DNA of 64,000 bases from CAZENU01 sp965117035. GTDB taxonomy: Bacteria > Chloroflexota > Dehalococcoidia > Lucifugimonadales > CAZENU01. Location: NCBI GenBank assembly GCA_965117035.1, contig OZ220748.1:3286001-3350000 (forward strand), read 5' to 3'. The notes beneath the pieces are model-generated. The model was not told where the DNA came from. It worked only from the letters and a program-made list of their open reading frames with translations, and did no database searches. Below are positions 60,676 through 64,000 of this stretch, piece after piece. Both the position numbers and the translations under genes were made by a program. How positions within the stretch are numbered: position 1 is the first letter of the stretch; each line of letters starts with the position of its first letter.

Positions 60676-62226
60676 ATGCGACACGAGACACGACGGGGGC
60701 CGTCCCCCGACAGGACTTCCCGTCGGCTGGCCGCACTGATAGGCGCGGCGCTCTTTGTCGCGGCCATTGCGACCGGCTGCTCGGAGCCGCCTCCGACGAG
60801 CCTGGTGGCCGCCAGCCCGACGGCAACGGCCTTCCCGGAGACCGCCGCGCCCGCCGCGACGCCCGTCCCCGACACCGAAGCGCAGCCGGCGACCGCGGCG
60901 CCGCCGACCCCGACGCCGGTCCCCGTGGAGATCGGCTCGAAACGCCAGCTATTCGTCGACGACTGGCTCATCGACGTGTCGACCAGCACCAGCCTGGTGC
61001 TGCACTCCCCCCGCGACGCCGAGGTCGTGCTGCGGCTCGACGACCCGTGGGAGGGTCCCACCGGCGGCTACTTCACCGTGTTCGAGGACGGCGACCTGTA
61101 CCGGATGTACTACAGGTGCCACAACGACGCCAACGAGCTGACCTGCTACGCGGAGAGCAGAGACGGCATTAGCTGGGAGAAGCCGTCACTGGGGCTGTTC
61201 GAGTTCGAGGGGTCGACCGACAACAACATCGTCTGGAGCGGGCCCGAGTCGCACAACTTCGCGGCGTTCCGCGACACGAACCCCGACCTGCGGCCGGGCG
61301 AGGAGTACAAGGCCCTCGGCGGCCAGCCGCCCATCGCCCTCGTGTCCCCCGACGGCATCAACTGGAAGAAGCTGCGGGAGGACCCGGTGCTCACGCGAGG
61401 CGCGTTCGACTCCCAGAACATCGCCTTCTGGGACGAGGAGCGCGGCCACTACGCCGCCTACTTCCGCATCTTCACGTCCGTGCGGGCCATCGCGCGCAGC
61501 ATCTCGCTGAACTTCACCGAGTGGTCTAACGGCGTGCCCATCGACCTGGGCGACTCGCCGCGGGAGCACCTGTACACGAACGCGACGACGCCGTACTTCC
61601 GCGCGCCGCACGTCCTGGTCGCCATGCCGATGAGGTTCTCGCCCGAACGGCTGCGGGTCGCCGAGCACGAGCTGCCCGGCGTGTCCGACGGCGTGTTCAT
61701 GTCGAGCCGCGACGGGGTGGCCTTCGACCGGCGCTTCCTGGAGTCGTTCGTAGCCCCGGGCCGCGACCCCAGGAACTGGACCGAGCGCAACAACATGGTG
61801 GCGTGGGGCGTGGTGCCGACCGCGGACGACGAGATGTCGGTCTACTACACGCGGCACTACCGCCACCCGACGATCCACCTGCAGAGGGGCGTGCTGCGCA
61901 CGGACGGCTTCGTGTCGCTGAACGCGCCGCAGGCCGGCGGCGAGGCGCTCACGCGGCCCATCCTCTTCAGCGGCAACACGCTGGAGATCAACTACCGGAC
62001 GTCGGCGGTCGGCAGCGTGCGGATCGAGCTGCTGGACGAGGCAGGCGCCCCGATCGAGGGGTTCACCCTGAACGACTCGGAAGAGCTGTACGGCGACGAC
62101 GTCGACCGCATCGTCACGTGGGCCGGCGTGAGCGACGTGGGAGCGCTGGCGGGGCAGCCGGTGCGTCTCAGGCTCGTGATGCGGGGCTCGGAGGTCTACT
62201 CGCTACGCTTCTTCGACGGCCCCTGA
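60676..62226 (+). CDS. Lipoprotein with five-bladed glycosidase-like propeller
   Basis: 516 residues from ATG 60676. The signal peptide ends in a lipobox AAIATGC (Cys about 35), then a Pro/Thr/Ala linker to about 95. The domain begins SKRQLFVDDWLID. It has repeated W/Y-rich blades such as YFTVFEDGDLYRMYYRC and DGISWEKPSLGLFEFEGS, like the GH32/GH43/GH117-type proteins frequent in Planctomycetes, followed by a beta-sandwich (about 430-516). It is probably a surface-attached carbohydrate-active protein. The catalytic acids are not assigned. Confidence 0.75.
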   Translation: MRHETRRGPSPDRTSRRLAALIGAALFVAAIATGCSEPPPTSLVAASPTATAFPETAAPAATPVPDTEAQPATAAPPTPTPVPVEIGSKRQLFVDDWLIDVSTSTSLVLHSPRDAEVVLRLDDPWEGPTGGYFTVFEDGDLYRMYYRCHNDANELTCYAESRDGISWEKPSLGLFEFEGSTDNNIVWSGPESHNFAAFRDTNPDLRPGEEYKALGGQPPIALVSPDGINWKKLREDPVLTRGAFDSQNIAFWDEERGHYAAYFRIFTSVRAIARSISLNFTEWSNGVPIDLGDSPREHLYTNATTPYFRAPHVLVAMPMRFSPERLRVAEHELPGVSDGVFMSSRDGVAFDRRFLESFVAPGRDPRNWTERNNMVAWGVVPTADDEMSVYYTRHYRHPTIHLQRGVLRTDGFVSLNAPQAGGEALTRPILFSGNTLEINYRTSAVGSVRIELLDEAGAPIEGFTLNDSEELYGDDVDRIVTWAGVSDVGALAGQPVRLRLVMRGSEVYSLRFFDGP

Positions 62227-62922
62227 CCGGGGCCGCAGTGCCGAACGGGACTCGGCGGCGGCGGACTCGCGACTCCTATAGGTGCTTCTGCCCAGTTCGT
62301 CTATGCTCCAGACGCAGACATCCGGGGCATCTCTCTTCTCCAACGACACCAGCACGTAGTACTCGTCGTGATAGCCGCTCTGCTGTGCCATCCTCTCGTC
62401 GGTCCTCGAAGGCTTGGCCCGCGAATTGGTATGGGAGTGGTAGAACGCGATAACCTCCCAGCCATTCCGGTCGCTGTCCAGTACGGCGGCCAGGTGCTCC
62501 TGCGAGTCCATCACGTAGCGGTAGGGGCTCTTGGCGACGTTTGTGATGGGGTAACGGCGTTTGACCAGACCGTCTTTGCCGGACAGAATGCCGCAGCACT
62601 CGTTGGGATACTCCTCCCGCGAGTGCCCTATCATCTCGTTGACGAACTGCGTGTCGACACGCATCGGATGGATCAGGCGAATCGTGGTCAACTCGCTGCC
62701 GGGGGGCACCTCGACGTCCTCGCGGGCGCTGGGCACGGCAAGGAGCCTTCCGTCTCGATCCGCTTCAATCCCGTAGTCTCGCAGGACCTCACGCGCAGCG
62801 ATCTGTGCTTCGTCGATGGTGCGGCCCATTGCGCCAATCCCGTCTATGTCGGGAAACCAGACGCCGTAGTCGTCACCTCCGCCCTCGATGATCGCCGGGT
62901 ACCTCATCCTCAGACGTCCCAT
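62203..62922 (-). CDS. HicB-like domain fused to JAMM/MPN metallopeptidase
   Basis: 239 residues. Residues about 6-68 (RYPAIIEGGGDDYGVWFPDI, then TIDEAQIAAREVLRDYGI) are a HicB partial-RNase-H-like antitoxin fold. HicB's usual C-terminal DNA-binding helix module is absent. From about 80 to 215 there is a JAB/MPN domain with a complete JAMM set: E108 (YPNECCGIL), H162 and H164 (FYHSHTNS), S172 and D175 (PSRTDERM). Such domains cleave isopeptide or C-terminal peptide bonds or process sulfur-carrier tails. The ATG lies within the end of the HicA-like gene (13-base overlap). Confidence 0.87.
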   Translation of the reverse strand: MGRLRMRYPAIIEGGGDDYGVWFPDIDGIGAMGRTIDEAQIAAREVLRDYGIEADRDGRLLAVPSAREDVEVPPGSELTTIRLIHPMRVDTQFVNEMIGHSREEYPNECCGILSGKDGLVKRRYPITNVAKSPYRYVMDSQEHLAAVLDSDRNGWEVIAFYHSHTNSRAKPSRTDERMAQQSGYHDEYYVLVSLEKRDAPDVCVWSIDELGRSTYRSRESAAAESRSALRPRSGAVEEA

Positions 62923-63098
62923 CCTGCTTTCCTCGCGATGCTCCGCGCCACGCCAAGCTTCGCCGTGCTATGGCGTGGTACCGCGATGATCCCGTCAATC
63001 CGCCGATGCCTGAAAATGTCCTGGCCCGCACCGCGACGATGCAGATACCAGCCGTCCCGCTCGAGTCGTTGGACAATTCGTCGTGTCTGTATCGCCAC
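62910..63098 (-). CDS. HicA-like protein lacking the catalytic His
   Basis: 62 residues from GTG 63098. RRIVQRLERDGWYLHRRGAGQDIFRH and the AVPRHSTAKLGVARSIARKAGW end show the HicA double-stranded-RNA-binding-like fold. Toxic HicAs have Gly-Ser-His at the point where this one reads G23-A24-G25-Q26-D27, so the catalytic His is gone. It is probably not an active mRNA interferase, perhaps an RNA- or partner-binding subunit of the HicB-JAMM protein encoded next. A palindromic promoter lies just upstream. Confidence 0.82.
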   Translation of the reverse strand: MAIQTRRIVQRLERDGWYLHRRGAGQDIFRHRRIDGIIAVPRHSTAKLGVARSIARKAGWDV

Positions 63099-63099
63099 C

Positions 63100-63129
63100 G
63101 TGTCAATATGGTGACACGCCCGCGTGTCA
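63100..63129. promoter_or_regulatory. Operator with three half-sites before hicA-like gene
   Basis: GTGTCA (63100-63105), TGACAC (63112-63117) and GTGTCA (63124-63129) alternate every 12 bases, making two overlapping palindromes: GTGTCA-N6-TGACAC and TGACACGC-CC-GCGTGTCA. They lie immediately upstream of the GTG, over a probable promoter (minus strand TTGGCA near 63135 and CATATT near 63110). The arrangement suggests cooperative autoregulation. Confidence 0.65.
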
Positions 63130-63206
63130 TTGCCAAGTGTACTCAGGGCGTCGGCGTAGAGAATCTCGCGGCCGAGGTGATGCCCGTGCGCGTCGGACGC
63201 GTTGAG

Positions 63207-63932
63207 CTACTCGTCGCGGTGCAGGGAGCCGTCGGCCAACGCGCCGGCCGCGTCGACGACCATGCGCACGGCGTAGTCGACGCCGACGTCGCTGGTGTTC
63301 ACGACGAGATGGTAGAGCTGAGGGTCGTCCGGATCGTCCACGCCGAGGAAGCGGGCGTAGTACGCGTTCCGGGCCTCGTCGCGGTTCCTGATCGTCTGCT
63401 CGGCGCCGTCGTGGTCGACGTGCTGCTGCTGCATGATCCTGCCTACGCGGTCCTCCCAGGTCGACGCGACGCCCACCCGCAGCACGCCGGGGTTGTCGGC
63501 CAGTATGAACGGGGCGCCGCGGCCGACGATGACGACGTTGCCCTCCGCGGCGACGTCCTCGATGACGTGCCTGAGGGCGGCGGCGTAGGCCTCGTCCTCG
63601 AGCTCGTGGCCCCTGGTGATGGTGCGCTGGGGCACGTCCTCGAACTCCTCGGTCAGGAGCGCGACCGCTCCAGTGCCGAAGAACGGGTCGGCGCCGCCGC
63701 TGGTCACGGCCGAGCGCTCGAGGATGCGCTCGACGAGCGCGGTGAAGCGCTCAGCGCGGGTCAGCGGGCGATGCTCGCGTTCGGCCAGCGCCTCGACCGT
63801 GGCCCCGACGTGGCGCGCCGCGTTTATCAGGATCAGCCGGTCGACGTAGTCGGCGTCGAGCCGTTCGGCGACCAGCGGGCCCAGCACGCGGGCGCCGCCG
63901 CCCGTGAGTCCGCTCATTGCAACTACGGTCAT
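63207..63932 (-). CDS. Cytidylate kinase-like family protein
   Basis: 241 residues from ATG 63932 behind AGGAG. The glycine-rich P-loop-like MSGLTGGGARVLGPLVAERL, NVVIVGRGAPFILADNPGVLRV (Walker B-like) and RDEARNAYYARFLGVDDPDDPQLYHLVVNT are typical of the cytidylate-kinase-like proteins distinct from CMP kinase proper. Functional assignment is limited; nucleotide or other small-molecule phosphorylation is likely. It lies four bases after the stop of the partial gene at the window end. Confidence 0.85.
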   Translation of the reverse strand: MTVVAMSGLTGGGARVLGPLVAERLDADYVDRLILINAARHVGATVEALAEREHRPLTRAERFTALVERILERSAVTSGGADPFFGTGAVALLTEEFEDVPQRTITRGHELEDEAYAAALRHVIEDVAAEGNVVIVGRGAPFILADNPGVLRVGVASTWEDRVGRIMQQQHVDHDGAEQTIRNRDEARNAYYARFLGVDDPDDPQLYHLVVNTSDVGVDYAVRMVVDAAGALADGSLHRDE

Positions 63933-63936
63933 GCGC

Positions 63937-64000
63937 TCACTCCTGGTAGGTGATGATCGACTGGACTTCGCAGCCGTCGAGGGCGTTCCTGCCGCCAAGG
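63937..64000 (-). CDS. Partial CDS, C-terminal 20 residues of an unknown protein
   Basis: The minus strand is open from the window edge to TGA 63939-63937, reading LGGRNALDGCEVQSIITYQE. It is too short to identify. It overlaps the ribosome-binding site of the cytidylate-kinase-like gene, so the two are probably one operon. Confidence 0.5.
   Translation of the reverse strand, partial: LGGRNALDGCEVQSIITYQE

Noticed and set aside
1..64000. tRNA, rRNA, tmRNA or riboswitches, including SAM or SAH riboswitches near metK and ahcY
   Set aside because: No cloverleaf or conserved riboswitch core was recognised by eye and the spacers before ahcY and metK are too short; a covariance-model search would settle it.

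Overview
The window is about 64 kb of uniformly GC-rich bacterial DNA. It holds roughly 60 protein genes, with no rRNA or tRNA that I can recognise. The mix of luciferase-like flavin oxidoreductases, several Gfo/Idh/MocA dehydrogenases, an enolase-superfamily enzyme, a Cys-type sulfatase, a DinB-like protein, a retropepsin-like protein and GreA fused to a recombinase-type domain resembles what I remember of marine Chloroflexota (SAR202/Dehalococcoidia). That placement is an inference from gene content, not a phylogeny.

Layout. 1-15 kb (+): a housekeeping block with a lactate-permease-like protein (cut by the window edge), a PPi-type phosphofructokinase, a DM13 protein and a nitroreductase. 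It continues with a compact SAM/methylthioadenosine/adenosine recycling group (mtnA, MTA phosphorylase, rhodanese, PfkB kinase, ahcY, HIT protein, metK), then a phosphohexomutase, polA and a methyltransferase. 15.6-27.5 kb (-): DinB-like, Fic, an NHL/DUF1800/DUF1501 operon, Zn-ADH and an MFS exporter. These are followed by a second NHL/DUF1800 pair that keeps only a decayed tail of its DUF1501 gene. 27.8-33.4 kb (+): the recombinase-domain/GreA fusion, a small unknown protein, a CPA2 antiporter and a fused FAD/Fe-S dehydrogenase. 33.5-43.3 kb: catabolic and repeat-rich DNA, with an LLM oxidoreductase, three Gfo/Idh/MocA proteins, a DUF5678-like/retropepsin protein and an FAH hydrolase whose 3' end has been amplified into a 140-bp tandem array. 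It ends with a two-gene operon encoding a predicted UGSC selenoprotein. 43.9-55 kb: a FtsX-like permease, ROK kinase, PEBP lipoprotein, P-loop kinase, tautomerase, cupin, sulfatase, another Gfo/Idh/MocA protein and an enolase-superfamily dehydratase. 55-64 kb: AI-2E transporter, CvpA, HNH, a short PSP1-like protein, holB, lysA, a lone Phd antitoxin and a glycosidase-like lipoprotein. The block closes with a HicA-like/HicB-JAMM pair and a cytidylate-kinase-like protein.

The two most striking loci are: (i) complement(41688..42230), a reading frame interrupted by one in-frame UGA at the U of a U-G-S-C motif and followed by a bacterial-SECIS-like hairpin; (ii) complement(62203..63098), a HicA homologue lacking its catalytic His, overlapping a HicB-like domain fused to a complete JAMM metallopeptidase, behind a promoter with three evenly spaced half-sites.

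Mobile and repeat DNA is abundant between genes. It includes a 182-bp TIR element with an 8-bp target duplication, a likely relative of it, a triple 71-bp tandem repeat, a ~95-bp repeat family at two loci and several REP-like palindromes. Orphan antitoxin-like genes (AbrB, Phd) have no visible toxin beside them.
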